A stretch of DNA of 64,000 nucleotides from Nitrosopumilus sp. (GCA_029862745.1 JAOTWS010000005.1:119650-183649), one strand, 5' to 3'. Counted from the stretch's first letter, positions 25,935-36,386 are shown. Numbers and translations are program-made. Notes: generated by a model not told the origin, from the sequence alone.

Positions 25935-27516
25935 TTCCATATTTTTTGCAACAATTATGTTGACTTCCTTGACTGCTGGTGTACTTCTAAATAATACTCC
26001 TACATCATCTGAAAATTCTGAAATTACAATTACTGGAACTCCTGCTGATAATTTTCCCGATGCACAGCGTGCACAGTTTTGCGGATCTAATACTGCAAAA
26101 TCAACTGATTATGTCCAAGAATTTTCTATTCCTACGTTATGTACCAATCCATTAGCTATTGTAACTGATTATGATGGAAATGTTTGGTTCACTCAAACCA
26201 ATACAGGCAAAGTAGCAAAATTTGATCCTAATACCCAGATTTTCACTGAATATGATAATCCATTATGGCCAAAAGGTGGCCGTTCAATGATGTGGGGAAT
26301 TGATTATGCCCCAGATGGCTCTGTTTGGTTTACTGATGAAACATATGATTCTGTATGGAAGTTTTCAACCCTTGATGAAAAATATGAAAGACTATCATAT
26401 CCATCAGAAGGAAATTCACTGCCGCAAAAGCTCCAAGTTTATGGGTCTCAGATAATAATTAATGATTTTACTGGAAACAAACTAACATTCTTGGATCCAA
26501 CACAGTCTGGAGATGAGATTAACTATCTTAGCATTCCATCTCCTGTTGATGATTCAGTAACTGCCGATTTTGCACTAGATGCAAGTAACAATGTATGGTT
26601 CACAAATTGGTTATTCCAGCAAGGTGGAGTTTTAGTAAAATTTGATCAAAATGGATATTTTAATGCTGTTTCAAACTCTAAAGAACAATTACTTCCTTTA
26701 CTTGATTTTATTGAAATCTTTGAGTTGCCTGTAGAATTACTCACTCCTAATGGATCTGTAGTTGCAAATGATGGAACCATCTGGCTTGCAGATACAACTT
26801 CCTCGTATTTCTTTAATTTTGATCCTGTAACCAAAGAATTCACTCAATACGTGACATCAGATCCTTTACTTGATACATATGGCAACCAAACAGGAATTGT
26901 CAAAACCCCTATTTCTAGACCTTACTGGATTGAATCCGATGATCAAGGACGAATTGTTTTCAATACCCAAACTGCAAACAATATTGCTGTGATGGATCCT
27001 GAATCTCAATCACTTGTAGAATACCATGTTCCTTCAAAAAACCCCTACTGGGGCGATTGTGATCCTGGAACTGGTATGATGTTAGCAGATTGCGGTATTG
27101 CTCAAATTTTTGATTTTACTGTAGATGGTACAAAAATATGGTTTACCGAATGGGTTGAAAATAACATTGGTGTTGTTGATACATCTATAGAACTACCTCT
27201 AGATATTCAATTAGGATCAAATACCTTGACCCTCTCTCCTGGAGATTCAAAAGATTTTGAGTTTATTATATCTCCAAAATCACAAAAAGATCTATTGGGT
27301 ATTTCCTTGATTCTGTCATCTACTCGTGATTTTCTAAATATTGATCTGTTAGATAACACACCTGAATCATTTCAATTAGATTCTAATACTCCTTATCCAA
27401 TCACTACTATCATCCATGCATCAGATGATGCTGAACCTGGAATATACAAAATACTTGTTGGTGTACAAACATCTGATGTTGCAATCAGTAAATTTATCAC
27501 AGTGACAATAGAGTGA
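25912..27516 (+). CDS. Exported beta-propeller protein (SMP-30/Vgb-like)
   Basis: This 534-residue protein has a signal peptide (VVSIFFATIMLTSLTAGVLL). Propeller blades follow with repeated NVWFTQTNTGKVAKFDP-like and SVWFTDE motifs, as in streptogramin-lyase-like proteins. A C-terminal Ig-like domain starts at about residue 430 (LSPGDSKDFEFIISP). It is more likely a surface binding protein than a lyase. The start is ATG 25912 in the inner copy of the duplication. The truD start overlaps its stop by four bases. Confidence 0.85.
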   Translation: MKKIGVVVSIFFATIMLTSLTAGVLLNNTPTSSENSEITITGTPADNFPDAQRAQFCGSNTAKSTDYVQEFSIPTLCTNPLAIVTDYDGNVWFTQTNTGKVAKFDPNTQIFTEYDNPLWPKGGRSMMWGIDYAPDGSVWFTDETYDSVWKFSTLDEKYERLSYPSEGNSLPQKLQVYGSQIIINDFTGNKLTFLDPTQSGDEINYLSIPSPVDDSVTADFALDASNNVWFTNWLFQQGGVLVKFDQNGYFNAVSNSKEQLLPLLDFIEIFELPVELLTPNGSVVANDGTIWLADTTSSYFFNFDPVTKEFTQYVTSDPLLDTYGNQTGIVKTPISRPYWIESDDQGRIVFNTQTANNIAVMDPESQSLVEYHVPSKNPYWGDCDPGTGMMLADCGIAQIFDFTVDGTKIWFTEWVENNIGVVDTSIELPLDIQLGSNTLTLSPGDSKDFEFIISPKSQKDLLGISLILSSTRDFLNIDLLDNTPESFQLDSNTPYPITTIIHASDDAEPGIYKILVGVQTSDVAISKFITVTIE

Positions 27517-28709
27517 TACCAGACTTAGATTCCCAAATTGGTATTTCAGTTTACAGTACAACCTTTGCTGGAATTGGAGGAAAAATAAGAGTGTCTGTTG
27601 ATGATTTTCAAGTAAGCGAATTAATTTCTAAAAAAGTCGAAAATTCTATAATTGATCAGAATGGTTATGCCGTTTACAAGTTAAAAAAGAAAAACATTGA
27701 TACTAATCATGCTCTATCTAAAATTTTTGCCAAAAAAGGAATACGTCTAAAATCTCTTGGATTGAAAGACGCTTCTGCCCTTACTGAACAATTTGTATGC
27801 TCTGATAATAAAGGACGGGCAATTGAAATTTTTTCTACTGACAAATATGTTCTTGAAAAGATCGGTTATGTAAAAAAACCATTGTCAAAAAAAGATATGA
27901 TTGGAAATCATTTTAAAATTAAAATCTCTGAGTGCTCAAACTCATTGTCTTCTTTTATTGAATATGACAAAATTCTAAATTTCTATGGTTATCAGCGTTT
28001 TGGCTCAAAAAGAGCTGTGACTCACCTAATTGGAAAGGCACTTTTAAAAAGGAATTTTAAAAAAGCAATTGAATTAATTTTATGTTTTACATCTATTTAT
28101 GATTCAAAAGAAAATACTGAGATTCGTGAAAAACTATCTGACTCTAAAAATTATAAAAAATATTTTGATCAAGTTCCACCACAAATGGATATTGAAAGAA
28201 TTGTTCTAAAAGAGATGATTGATCATGGTGAACCAATTCGTGCAATCAGAAAAATCCCTGTATCTTTAAGGCGTTTTTATATTCAAGCTTACCAGTCTTT
28301 TATTTTTAATCAGTCTCTAAGTTATGTTTTTTTAGATGGTGAAAATCTCTTTGAAGCAGAATCTGGTGATGTTTGTTTTGATTTTAATGGGATAATTGGA
28401 AAATATGTGAAAGGATTGGACCAGAATTTGGCATTACCTTTTGTTGGTTATTCTTATTACAAAAAAACACGTTTTGACTATCAAATATCTAAAATATTGC
28501 AACAAGAAGAAATTTCACCCAAAGATTTTTTCATAAAAGAGATGCAAGAAGTAAGTAGTGAAGGTGGTTTTCGGCAAGCTACAATTCATTGTTCTGATTA
28601 TTCAGCAAATGAAAATACTGTAGAGTTTTCATTGTCAAGAGGTTCCTTTGCAACCATTTTGTTGCGAGAAATTATGAAGCCTCAAGATCCAATCTCTGCT
28701 GGTTTTTGA
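27513..28709 (+). CDS. truD: tRNA pseudouridine synthase TruD
   Basis: TruD makes pseudouridine 13 in tRNAs. The catalytic-Asp motif GLKDASALTEQ lies near residue 85, with the family's NFYGYQRFGSKRAVTHLIG near 155 and the QAYQSFIFN segment near 263. Length 398 aa is normal for archaeal TruD. It starts with GTG 27513, overlapping the beta-propeller gene by four bases, an unexpected pairing. Confidence 0.93.
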   Translation: MIPDLDSQIGISVYSTTFAGIGGKIRVSVDDFQVSELISKKVENSIIDQNGYAVYKLKKKNIDTNHALSKIFAKKGIRLKSLGLKDASALTEQFVCSDNKGRAIEIFSTDKYVLEKIGYVKKPLSKKDMIGNHFKIKISECSNSLSSFIEYDKILNFYGYQRFGSKRAVTHLIGKALLKRNFKKAIELILCFTSIYDSKENTEIREKLSDSKNYKKYFDQVPPQMDIERIVLKEMIDHGEPIRAIRKIPVSLRRFYIQAYQSFIFNQSLSYVFLDGENLFEAESGDVCFDFNGIIGKYVKGLDQNLALPFVGYSYYKKTRFDYQISKILQQEEISPKDFFIKEMQEVSSEGGFRQATIHCSDYSANENTVEFSLSRGSFATILLREIMKPQDPISAGF

Positions 28710-28981
28710 TCCATCTGGAAGGATATTTTAGGTGTCTTTAAGTAGATATTTTTACGGAGATTTGATTTAGATTAAAAACATATGCATGATATAATCTGTA
28801 ATATCATCTAAGATCAGTATGTTTACCATCAATTAAAAAATCCTGAAATCAAAAGTTATTTCATTACTTATGGTAGGTGTAATATTATATCTGAATTTGT
28901 TGTAGACGATCTGTACCAATTACTGAAATTATTATCTTTAAAATCGAAAAACCAAAATTTAGTACCACCACTCTTACTTGA

Positions 28982-29185
28982 TTAATTTTTCTTGTTGACT
29001 ATAACTCCTGCTATCATTGTGATTATCCCTATAATTACAATTTGGATTCCATATGTTACCCAATCTGGATTTGAATACATAAAAGATGTCTCAGGACCTA
29101 TCATTGATTGTCCTTGAAGATGAAAAGTTGTCCCGGAAATCAGTATTGTGATCCCTATTATTGTTATTGTCTTGCCTATTCTCAC
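28982..29185 (-). CDS. Small two-helix membrane protein
   Basis: This 67-residue protein has two hydrophobic helices (ITIIGITILISGTTF and GIQIVIIGIITMIAGVIV) and a short basic end. No family is recognised. It is read from composition alone. Confidence 0.55.
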   Translation of the reverse strand: MRIGKTITIIGITILISGTTFHLQGQSMIGPETSFMYSNPDWVTYGIQIVIIGIITMIAGVIVNKKN

Positions 29186-29289
29186 AAATATCTATTCGTT
29201 CTTTGTATTAAAAAGGGTAAACAGAATTGATCATTTGACCAAATCATTTCTTGATTTGGTTTTTAATTATTTTATTTAGACTCTATAAA

Positions 29290-29976
29290 ATGTCTAATTG
29301 GAATGACATCTATGAATCAAATGGTCACAGCTATGTAGGTTTTATACTGTTTATTTCGGCAGCATCTCTTGCGATAATCCTATTTTTAATATTTTATCCT
29401 CAGATAGAGGCTATTAACAAAGAGTCTCCTATTCTGATAAATATCATGTTTATTCCAGCTATAGCTGTAGGTTTTCTTTATGGCGTGAGAATTACTGAAC
29501 GTGCTGTGAAACCATCAGAAATTCGAAGTCCAATAAAAAGATCGATTGTAAAGATATTTCTGTTCTTTTTTGTTATGGGTGGGATGTTTAGCTCTGTAAA
29601 TTTTGCCCTAAATGGAGGTAGTATAATGCCACAGGTGTCTATTTTAGATGATGGTCTTTTATCTTGGTTAGATAATTTCATAACTTCAAATGGTGGAGCT
29701 ACTTTTCTAATAATTACTAGTATTGGTTTAATGGCAGGGGCTACAAAAAGAATTGTTGGTATGGATACTGGATTTGTAAATAGGGTGGTAACTTTTGTTG
29801 GTACTTTTGTATTTTTTACAATGCTTGTGTTAAGTTTCACACAATCTGATCCAACATCCTCAGGTGTTTTCTTGTATACATTTTATCAAGCCGGAATTGT
29901 AGGTGGTGCATTCTTTGCAATGAATAGACTTACAAAGAATCAAAATATGTTTGAAGACTTTGCTAATGGTTTTTAG
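29290..29976 (+). CDS. Multi-pass membrane protein, paralogue of 44699-45259
   Basis: About six transmembrane helices lie in 228 residues. I chose ATG 29290 (MSNWNDIYES); in-frame TTG 29251 would add 13 hydrophobic residues. The last helix pair (FTQSDPTSSGVFLYTFYQAG) resembles the end of the membrane protein at 44699 (FTDLTPSTFEVLLYFLYQLG), which suggests a lineage-specific family. There is no transport motif. Confidence 0.7.
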   Translation: MSNWNDIYESNGHSYVGFILFISAASLAIILFLIFYPQIEAINKESPILINIMFIPAIAVGFLYGVRITERAVKPSEIRSPIKRSIVKIFLFFFVMGGMFSSVNFALNGGSIMPQVSILDDGLLSWLDNFITSNGGATFLIITSIGLMAGATKRIVGMDTGFVNRVVTFVGTFVFFTMLVLSFTQSDPTSSGVFLYTFYQAGIVGGAFFAMNRLTKNQNMFEDFANGF

Positions 29977-29977
29977 A

Positions 29978-30226
29978 TTATTCTTCTAGGTCTACATAAA
30001 CTCCAGAGATCTCGTTGTTTATTCGATCCCAGTACTTCTCACACCCTTCTGTTTTGAAATCATTTTCTTTACATTCGTTAAAATGATATGTATTCTCCCT
30101 TTGCATATTATCTGCTAGAAGACCGTCGGCGCCAATAAATAATGCGATAATTCCAATTGCAGCAAGGCTTGCAGACACTACGATCATACTATAACCTACC
30201 TGTGCATAATTGTGAGACTCTTTCAT
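29978..30226 (-). CDS. Small membrane protein with extracytoplasmic Cys pair
   Basis: In this 82-residue protein a hydrophobic helix (MIVVSASLAAIGIIALFIGA) is followed by a soluble part with NECKENDFKTEGCEKYWDRI. The two Cys could form a disulfide outside the cell. It ends one base from the convergent membrane-protein gene. No family is recognised. Confidence 0.65.
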   Translation of the reverse strand: MKESHNYAQVGYSMIVVSASLAAIGIIALFIGADGLLADNMQRENTYHFNECKENDFKTEGCEKYWDRINNEISGVYVDLEE

Positions 30227-30346
30227 TTATGGAAGATCAATCCCTCTTGAATTTAATCTTTTCAAGTGTAGATTTTGCGATCAAATCTGTAATACTAGCA
30301 TGATTTTTGAGAAAAGCTAAAAAGAAAAGTCTTCAAATTAATCTCA

Positions 30347-30838
30347 TTGAGTATACAAATTCTTCAATATGAGTTTCTTGGGCCCATTTCTCTTGATGAG
30401 TGGGGGCCGCCCATGGAAAAATTAGTCTATCTAATTCTTTCAAGAGATAAGGATAAATTCAATATTCTGTATGTTGGTGACTGCTCCAAGACTGACGAAA
30501 AGTCTTTTTTTGTTCAGCATCCTAATCTCAAATGCTGGGTAAAACATTCGGGCTCTGAAAAATCATTATTTTTGGCAATATTGCCATTGTTTGACTCTAG
30601 TGACATACACCGAAAAAATATCCTAAATAAAATAATGATTCATTACAAACCTCCTTGTAATTTGGATGATCTTCCTCAAATCAAACCGGATTATTTAGTG
30701 AGAAAATCTGAAAAGTCTGAACCAAAATATGTGTGTCCCTGCTGTGGCTCTGATATGAAATCCGAACAAATTCTTGAAAAATCTACTATCTTTCGTTGTG
30801 TAAACTGTGGGTTAAGTGATACAAAGCTTAATTGTTAA
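30347..30838 (+). CDS. Unknown protein with C-terminal zinc ribbon
   Basis: Residues 1-110 have a KLVYLILSRDKDKFNILYVGDCS strand-turn-strand pattern that is weakly like GIY-YIG folds, followed by HYKPPCNLDD. Residues 130-163 form a zinc ribbon (CPCCGSDM..CVNCGLS). It starts with TTG 30347. A nuclease role would be speculative, because the GIY and YIG residues are not intact. Its end overlaps the convergent neighbour by 11 bases. Confidence 0.6.
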   Translation: MSIQILQYEFLGPISLDEWGPPMEKLVYLILSRDKDKFNILYVGDCSKTDEKSFFVQHPNLKCWVKHSGSEKSLFLAILPLFDSSDIHRKNILNKIMIHYKPPCNLDDLPQIKPDYLVRKSEKSEPKYVCPCCGSDMKSEQILEKSTIFRCVNCGLSDTKLNC

Positions 30839-31061
30839 CCTTATTTTGAACATCAAACAATTGTAAGGTCAACAAGTCTATGGCTTTTTTCAGATGTTGA
30901 AATTCGTTAATTGCATGTATTTGCCCTTCAACTAATGTTCTCATCACTTTAACTGAATTTTTTTGATGATCATCAGAGGCAACAATTTCCATGGCATTCA
31001 ACTTGGATAACACATTATCGAGATCTTTTATCATTTCATTTGATGGTTTATGTTTATCCAT
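30828..31061 (-). CDS. Small helical hypothetical protein
   Basis: This 77-residue protein has two predicted helices with heptad-like hydrophobics (MIKDLDNVLSKLNAMEIV and HLKKAIDLLTLQLFDVQNKV), possibly a coiled-coil dimer. There is no known family. Its 3' end overlaps the zinc-ribbon gene on the other strand. Confidence 0.6.
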   Translation of the reverse strand: MDKHKPSNEMIKDLDNVLSKLNAMEIVASDDHQKNSVKVMRTLVEGQIHAINEFQHLKKAIDLLTLQLFDVQNKVNN

Positions 31062-31094
31062 AAACTACCTGAAACAATTTTAATATATTAATCG

Positions 31095-31259
31095 TTACAA
31101 GAGTTCTTCATCGATCTTTTGAATTGGATCTAGATATTGCTGACACACACATGTTGGAATTTGGCATTTTCCTACTTTGATGATTGAATTACTCTGTTTA
31201 TTTGGTATGTGTGCCTCATCTGTATGATGACATCGGCTGCAATTCATATCTAAAATCAT
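31095..31259 (-). CDS. Cys/His-rich microprotein (54 aa)
   Basis: ATG 31259 is preceded by AAGGA, a rare clear Shine-Dalgarno match here. The protein has CSRCHH near residue 7 and KCQIPTCVCQ near 32-41, enough ligands for one zinc site. It is separate from the downstream small helical gene by about 30 bases and may be co-transcribed. Confidence 0.6.
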   Translation of the reverse strand: MILDMNCSRCHHTDEAHIPNKQSNSIIKVGKCQIPTCVCQQYLDPIQKIDEELL

Positions 31260-31283
31260 TCTATCCTTTATTTAATCTGCAAG

Positions 31284-32318
31284 TTAAGGAATTAAAACTG
31301 CTCTAGCTTCAATCTCTGAATTTTTCAATTTTTTGAGAGCTTCATTTGCATCTTCTAATGCAAATATTTGATAAACCACTTCGATATTCTTTTCATCACA
31401 TATTTTGATAACTTGCTCCATATCCTTAGTTGAACCTATCAGTGTACCTCTAATTGTCTTTTCCTCGAATGCCATAAATGCAGGTCTTTCTCCCACTGTT
31501 GCAATTACTACTAGTCCTCCTTTCTTTATTGATTTGATTGCTGTGTCTGTAACAATATCTGCTGGTGCAAATACTATTGCAGCATCTAACAAACCATGTT
31601 TTTCTTCTAATTTGTCTAAAAATTCTTTCTGGTCTTTTAAAAACATCATTGTATCCACTGCACCTAATCTTTTTGCAATCTTAAGATGTTTTTCTGATCT
31701 AGAAAATGCAATTACATCACAATTCTCAACTTTTGCAAATTGAACTGCCATATGACCTACTCCTCCAATTCCAAAGATTCCTATTTTTTTATGTAATTTT
31801 GGTTCTGCAGCTTTAACTGCCTTATATGCCGTGATACCTGCACAAAATAACGGTGCTGCATATTCTGGTTTCATGTTTTCTGGAACTTTGGTTGCAAAAT
31901 CATCTACCACTGTAATGTATTCTGTATACCCTCCTTTGAATGATTCACCTGTGATTGTTGATGACTCGCAAAGATACTCTTTTCCTTCATTGCAATATTG
32001 GCATTTCTTACATGCTTCTAAGAGTGGTGTGATTCCTGCTCTATCGCCTACTCTAAATTTTGTTACATTGTCTCCGACTTGAATCACTTTTCCTACAATT
32101 TCATGACCTGGAACTGTGGGAAGTGAAGGCGGAATTCCAATATCTTGCCAGTCTCCTTCTATTCCGTGAAGTTGTGAATGACAAACTCCACACGCTTCTA
32201 TTTTTAGTAAAATCTCATTAGGTCTTTTAATTTCATGCTTTTTAATGTGTTTTAATTTTAACGGATTTGTCTCAATCGCTGCGCATTTTTCAAGTACCAT
32301 TGCACGCATCTTTTCCAT
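31284..32318 (-). CDS. Zinc-dependent alcohol dehydrogenase (MDR family)
   Basis: This enzyme oxidises an alcohol or reduces an aldehyde with NAD(P). The catalytic-zinc motif CGVCHSQLHG and GHEIVGKV are followed by the structural-zinc site CKKCQYCNEGKEYLC. The cofactor motif GIFGIGGVGHMAVQFAK lies near residue 180. The order matches the cinnamyl-alcohol-dehydrogenase branch. I chose ATG 32318 (MEKMRAMVLEK); the longer frame from 32414 adds 32 residues with no family match. Confidence 0.9.
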   Translation of the reverse strand: MEKMRAMVLEKCAAIETNPLKLKHIKKHEIKRPNEILLKIEACGVCHSQLHGIEGDWQDIGIPPSLPTVPGHEIVGKVIQVGDNVTKFRVGDRAGITPLLEACKKCQYCNEGKEYLCESSTITGESFKGGYTEYITVVDDFATKVPENMKPEYAAPLFCAGITAYKAVKAAEPKLHKKIGIFGIGGVGHMAVQFAKVENCDVIAFSRSEKHLKIAKRLGAVDTMMFLKDQKEFLDKLEEKHGLLDAAIVFAPADIVTDTAIKSIKKGGLVVIATVGERPAFMAFEEKTIRGTLIGSTKDMEQVIKICDEKNIEVVYQIFALEDANEALKKLKNSEIEARAVLIP

Positions 32319-32543
32319 GTTATTCCAAATAGCACATGGGATTTTAAGATTCGCTAATCTCACCCTACTTTTGGCTACCTGATTAGATTGAAAATACATC
32401 CTTCTGTAACTCATAGGTTTTCAAGGCTGGATATCTGGAATGTTGTTAATTGAAGATAAAATCATATTTTCTAACCCACTTGAGATTACACTTTATTACC
32501 AAAACTCATTAAAAAAATAAAGAACCCTATTGAATGTAATAAC

Positions 32544-32777
32544 ATGTCTGAAATTACAGATGAGGATCGTGAGAGAGTCAAATTATTGCGTTTGATTACA
32601 TCTTCTAAAAATGAATTCAAAAATCTTTCATTGGATCAATTAAAAAGATTACAGGAATTGGTTGAAAAAAAAGATTACAGTCATGATAAAAAAGCTCATA
32701 AATCTAAAGTAAAATTACTTAGAAAAATTAATGTGAGAATTTACGAATTAACCGAAGGTAGAGGAATCTGGGATTAG
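32544..32777 (+). CDS. Small charged hypothetical protein
   Basis: This 77-residue, helical, Lys/Glu-rich protein (LSLDQLKRLQELVEKKDYSHDKKAHKSK is typical in composition) ends in LTEGRGIWD. No family is named. Its promoter region is shared with the divergent alcohol dehydrogenase. Confidence 0.6.
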   Translation: MSEITDEDRERVKLLRLITSSKNEFKNLSLDQLKRLQELVEKKDYSHDKKAHKSKVKLLRKINVRIYELTEGRGIWD

Positions 32778-32819
32778 TCTGTCAATTAGGTACAAATATT
32801 CTAACGAATTTGATCAGTT

Positions 32820-34847
32820 GTGGTAGAAAACAACCTTATTCATGAAACAAGTCCTTACTTACTTCAACATGCACATAATCCTGTACAATGGTATGCCTGG
32901 AACGATGAGGCTTTAAAAAAAGCAAAAGATGAGAACAAACCGATTTTTCTCAGTATCGGTTATAGCTCATGTCATTGGTGTCATGTTATGGCACATGAAT
33001 CTTTTGAAAATGATGAGGTTGCAAAATTTATGAATGAAAACTTTGTAAATATCAAAGTAGATAGAGAAGAAAGACCTGATGTTGATGATATTTATCAAAA
33101 AGTTTGTCAGATAGCAACTGGTCAAGGTGGTTGGCCACTGAGTATTTTTCTTACTCCTGATCAAAAACCATTCTATGTTGGAACTTATTTTCCTGTATTG
33201 GATTCTTATGGCCGTCCTGGATTTGGAAGTATTTGTAGGCAACTCTCTCAAGCATGGAAGGAAAAACCAAAAGATATTGAAAAATCTGCAGAGAATTTTC
33301 TAAACGCTTTACACAAAACTGAAATAATTCATACTCCCTCAAAACTGGAAAAAATAATTCTTGATGAGGCTGCAATGAATTTATTCCAATTGGGTGATGT
33401 GACCTATGGTGGATTTGGTTCTGCACCGAAATTCCCTAATGCTGCAAATATTTCATTTTTGTTTAGATATGCCAACCTTACAGGTCTTTCTAAATTCAAT
33501 GAATTTGCGCTCAAGACTCTTAACAAAATGGCAAAAGGTGGAATCTTTGATCAAATTGGAGGTGGTTTTCATAGATATTCTACTGATGCAAAATGGTTGG
33601 TTCCTCATTTTGAAAAAATGCTTTATGACAATGCATTGATATCTGTCAATTATGTAGAAGCATACCAAATAACAAAAGATCCTTTCTATCTTGAAGTATT
33701 ACAAAAAACTTTGGACTTTGTTTTACGTGAGATGACTTCTCCTGAAGGTGGATTCTATTCTGCATATGATGCAGATTCTGATGGTGTAGAAGGAAAATTC
33801 TATGTTTGGAAGAAGAGTGAAATTAAAGCAATCCTTGGAAGTGATGCGGATATTTTTTGTTTATACTATGATGTGACTGATGGTGGTAATTGGGAGGGAG
33901 ATAACATTTTGTGTAACAATCTCAATATCTCAACTGTTGCTTTTAATTTTGGAAAATCAGAACAAGAAATTCACAAGATTTTAAATTCATGTGCTGAAAA
34001 ATTATTAAAAGTTCGCTCCACAAGAATCCCTCCTGGTTTAGATGATAAGATACTTGTTTCGTGGAATTCTTTGATGATAACTGCATTTGCAAAAGGCTAT
34101 CGTGTAACAAATGATCTCAGATACCTAAATGCAGCAAAAGATTGTATATTGTTTATTGAACAGCATCTTCTTGTAGATGATAAATTACGACGAACTTACA
34201 AAAATAATATTGCAAAAATAGATGGCTACCTAGAAGATTATTCTTATTTTATTAATGCATTGTTAGATGTTTTTGAGATTGAACCTAATCCCAAATATCT
34301 TAAACTTTCTTTGAGTCTGACAAATTATTTAATAGACCATTTTTGGGATCCAAGCAGCAGTAGCTTCTTTATGACTTCTGATAATCATGAAAAACTAATC
34401 ATCAGACCAAAAAGCAATTATGACTTGTCTTTGCCTTCTGGAAATTCAGTCTCTGCATTTGTATTGTTAAAATTGTACCATTTTTCACAGCAACAAAAAT
34501 TCCTAGATATTGCTACAAAAATAATGGAATCTCAGGCACAAATAGCTGCAGAAAATCCCTTTGGTTTTGGCTATTTGTTAAATACTATTTCCCTTTTTAT
34601 TCAAAAACCTGTTGAGATTACTATCATCAACACTGAAAATTCAGAAATCCAGGAATCCCTCTTATTGAAATATTTGCCTAATTCAATTATGGTTATGATT
34701 CAAAATTCAGATCAATTAAACGGTCTTTCTGAATTTCCCTTTTTCACAGGCAAATTTTTTGAAGAAAAGACATCTGTTTTTATCTGTAAAGACTTTACTT
34801 GCTCTTTACCGTTACATACTATTGATGAAGTAAATTCCAATCTTTAG
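32820..34847 (+). CDS. YyaL/DUF255 thioredoxin-domain protein
   Basis: This 675-residue protein is of the spermatogenesis-associated-20 type. The N-terminal thioredoxin-like domain has [16 protein letters not shown] near residues 43-58. The rest is an (alpha/alpha)-barrel like those of sugar epimerases ([24 protein letters not shown]). The CHWC site suggests redox or metal chemistry; the substrate is unknown. The start is GTG 32820. Its stop overlaps the convergent neighbour by four bases. Confidence 0.93.
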   Translation: MVENNLIHETSPYLLQHAHNPVQWYAWNDEALKKAKDENKPIFLSIGYSSCHWCHVMAHESFENDEVAKFMNENFVNIKVDREERPDVDDIYQKVCQIATGQGGWPLSIFLTPDQKPFYVGTYFPVLDSYGRPGFGSICRQLSQAWKEKPKDIEKSAENFLNALHKTEIIHTPSKLEKIILDEAAMNLFQLGDVTYGGFGSAPKFPNAANISFLFRYANLTGLSKFNEFALKTLNKMAKGGIFDQIGGGFHRYSTDAKWLVPHFEKMLYDNALISVNYVEAYQITKDPFYLEVLQKTLDFVLREMTSPEGGFYSAYDADSDGVEGKFYVWKKSEIKAILGSDADIFCLYYDVTDGGNWEGDNILCNNLNISTVAFNFGKSEQEIHKILNSCAEKLLKVRSTRIPPGLDDKILVSWNSLMITAFAKGYRVTNDLRYLNAAKDCILFIEQHLLVDDKLRRTYKNNIAKIDGYLEDYSYFINALLDVFEIEPNPKYLKLSLSLTNYLIDHFWDPSSSSFFMTSDNHEKLIIRPKSNYDLSLPSGNSVSAFVLLKLYHFSQQQKFLDIATKIMESQAQIAAENPFGFGYLLNTISLFIQKPVEITIINTENSEIQESLLLKYLPNSIMVMIQNSDQLNGLSEFPFFTGKFFEEKTSVFICKDFTCSLPLHTIDEVNSNL

Positions 34848-35164
34848 ATTTTTTTCAAATCTACTTCAATCATGCTTCCAACTTGAGGTCTTCCCATATT
34901 GTCATACCTTGATTTTGGCATTGCTATTGTAATCTGTGTTTGTTGATATGACTTGATATTGACAGTTGGTTGTGCTTGTAATATTGCCTCTAACAATGGC
35001 ATAACTTGTTCTTTAGTTTCAGCATCAAGTTTTTTTGAGACATTATCTATTATCATCTGTTTTTGTGAAATTGGTTCAGTTGATACATTTTCAATTAATG
35101 TTAGTTGAGCTATTTGACCATTATCTACTATCTGTGTAATTCTAAATTCATTTGTATCTGTCAT
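34844..35164 (-). CDS. Hypothetical cytoplasmic protein (106 aa)
   Basis: I chose ATG 35164 ([10 protein letters not shown]); the longer frame from 35221 runs over the end of a small membrane-protein frame. The protein has two helix-strand repeats and ends in [17 protein letters not shown] recognise no domain. Confidence 0.6.
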   Translation of the reverse strand: MTDTNEFRITQIVDNGQIAQLTLIENVSTEPISQKQMIIDNVSKKLDAETKEQVMPLLEAILQAQPTVNIKSYQQTQITIAMPKSRYDNMGRPQVGSMIEVDLKKI

Positions 35165-35195
35165 TGCTTTGTTACAATTTTTTGATGATTTATCT

Positions 35196-35288
35196 TTAGC
35201 GTATTGAAAAATACAATACAATTACTGCAGTTACTACTGCTGATGATATTCCTAATGCAAAGATAATTTTACTTCCATCTATGTTCAT
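35196..35288 (-). CDS. Single-span membrane microprotein (30 aa)
   Basis: ATG 35288 to TAA 35196 encodes MNIDGSKIIFALGISSAVVT followed by AVIVLYFSIR: one transmembrane helix with a short basic end. The composition is unlike random frames here, and it directly precedes the cytoplasmic hypothetical gene. No homologue is known to me. Confidence 0.45.
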   Translation of the reverse strand: MNIDGSKIIFALGISSAVVTAVIVLYFSIR

Positions 35289-35518
35289 GACTCTAAATTT
35301 ACGTGGTCAGAATTAAACTGTATGTATTTTTCTTTGAAATGTTTTTTGATAATCTCTAGATGTGTTTTAATAGGAAAACACATCTTTTTGTTATCATATG
35401 TGCATTTGTATTAATACCCATGACTATAGTGAAAAACGACATCCAACAAGAACCGGTTTTTGCATGAACTCTCTTTTAAATTAAACCTTTTTTTGAAAAA
35501 AATTCTCTATTTTTGGAT

Positions 35519-35821
35519 CTATTCTTTTTTAACATTTTCTAGTTTGGGGCTAAGAATAGATTTTTTGATTAATGGGGCTCGTTTTTTAATAATCTGGTTG
35601 AATTCATGCATATCTTCCAATCCCGGTGTTTGATGCTGATTCTGGTATGCTTGTAAAAATCCAGAATACACACATCCTGTAATTATTCCAAATGCCGTAT
35701 CTGGAATTGATTCGATTTCTGGTACAAAATTCTCTGCAATTTGCTTATATGACTCTGATTCACTAATGTAATAATCTATTAAACTATCTACAAAATCTCT
35801 GTTTTCTTTTGAAATGGTCAT
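35519..35821 (-). CDS. Hypothetical helical protein (100 aa)
   Basis: This acidic N-terminal half has helices (FVDSLIDYYISESESYKQIA) and a hydrophobic GIITGCVYSGFLQAYQ segment. It could be a small soluble helical bundle. There is no family. Confidence 0.6.
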   Translation of the reverse strand: MTISKENRDFVDSLIDYYISESESYKQIAENFVPEIESIPDTAFGIITGCVYSGFLQAYQNQHQTPGLEDMHEFNQIIKKRAPLIKKSILSPKLENVKKE

Positions 35822-35895
35822 TACTTTTTCTTCATTTTCTAGTTTATTTAATTGTCTTTGATTAATCCTTTATTTGTTCATGAATTATTTTCTAT

Positions 35896-36354
35896 GTGTT
35901 GTGGAAGTTAGAATCTGATGAAGATTTTTTTCGTATATACGACTCCAAAAAATTGATTGCAGGCTATTTTGATCCTGACTATGGCGATATTTTCCCAAAG
36001 GAGAATTATGAAGAAATAACTTTATCCATGATGAAAAACCATGATTTAATTTCAGGTGGGGTTATTATGGTGCCACTTGTAAAATTTGGATTATTTGATA
36101 CTGATTTGGATACGTCCATATCTAAGATAGAAGAAAATGTAGTTCGTGTAAATACTCACTTACAAAAATGGAAGGAGTTCTTATCTGAAATAAAACCTCC
36201 GTTTCACTCTGTTCGAATATCTCACACTGATCAAGACATGTTGACTATTACCTTTGCTGTCAAGTTCTCAAAACCTACACCTCTGGATAAAATACCTCTT
36301 CAAGATGAACTTTCTCCCACTATGGATTTGTTACAAAAGTTTGAACTCTTGTGA
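35896..36354 (+). CDS. Hypothetical protein (152 aa)
   Basis: It starts with GTG 35896. The protein is mixed alpha/beta with LIAGYFDPDYGDIFP near the N-terminus and no Cys or His cluster. Function is not recognisable. It is divergent from the 35519 gene across about 75 bases. Confidence 0.6.
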   Translation: MLWKLESDEDFFRIYDSKKLIAGYFDPDYGDIFPKENYEEITLSMMKNHDLISGGVIMVPLVKFGLFDTDLDTSISKIEENVVRVNTHLQKWKEFLSEIKPPFHSVRISHTDQDMLTITFAVKFSKPTPLDKIPLQDELSPTMDLLQKFELL

Positions 36355-36386
36355 TTGCCTGGTGTTTTTTGGATTAATCCATTTAT

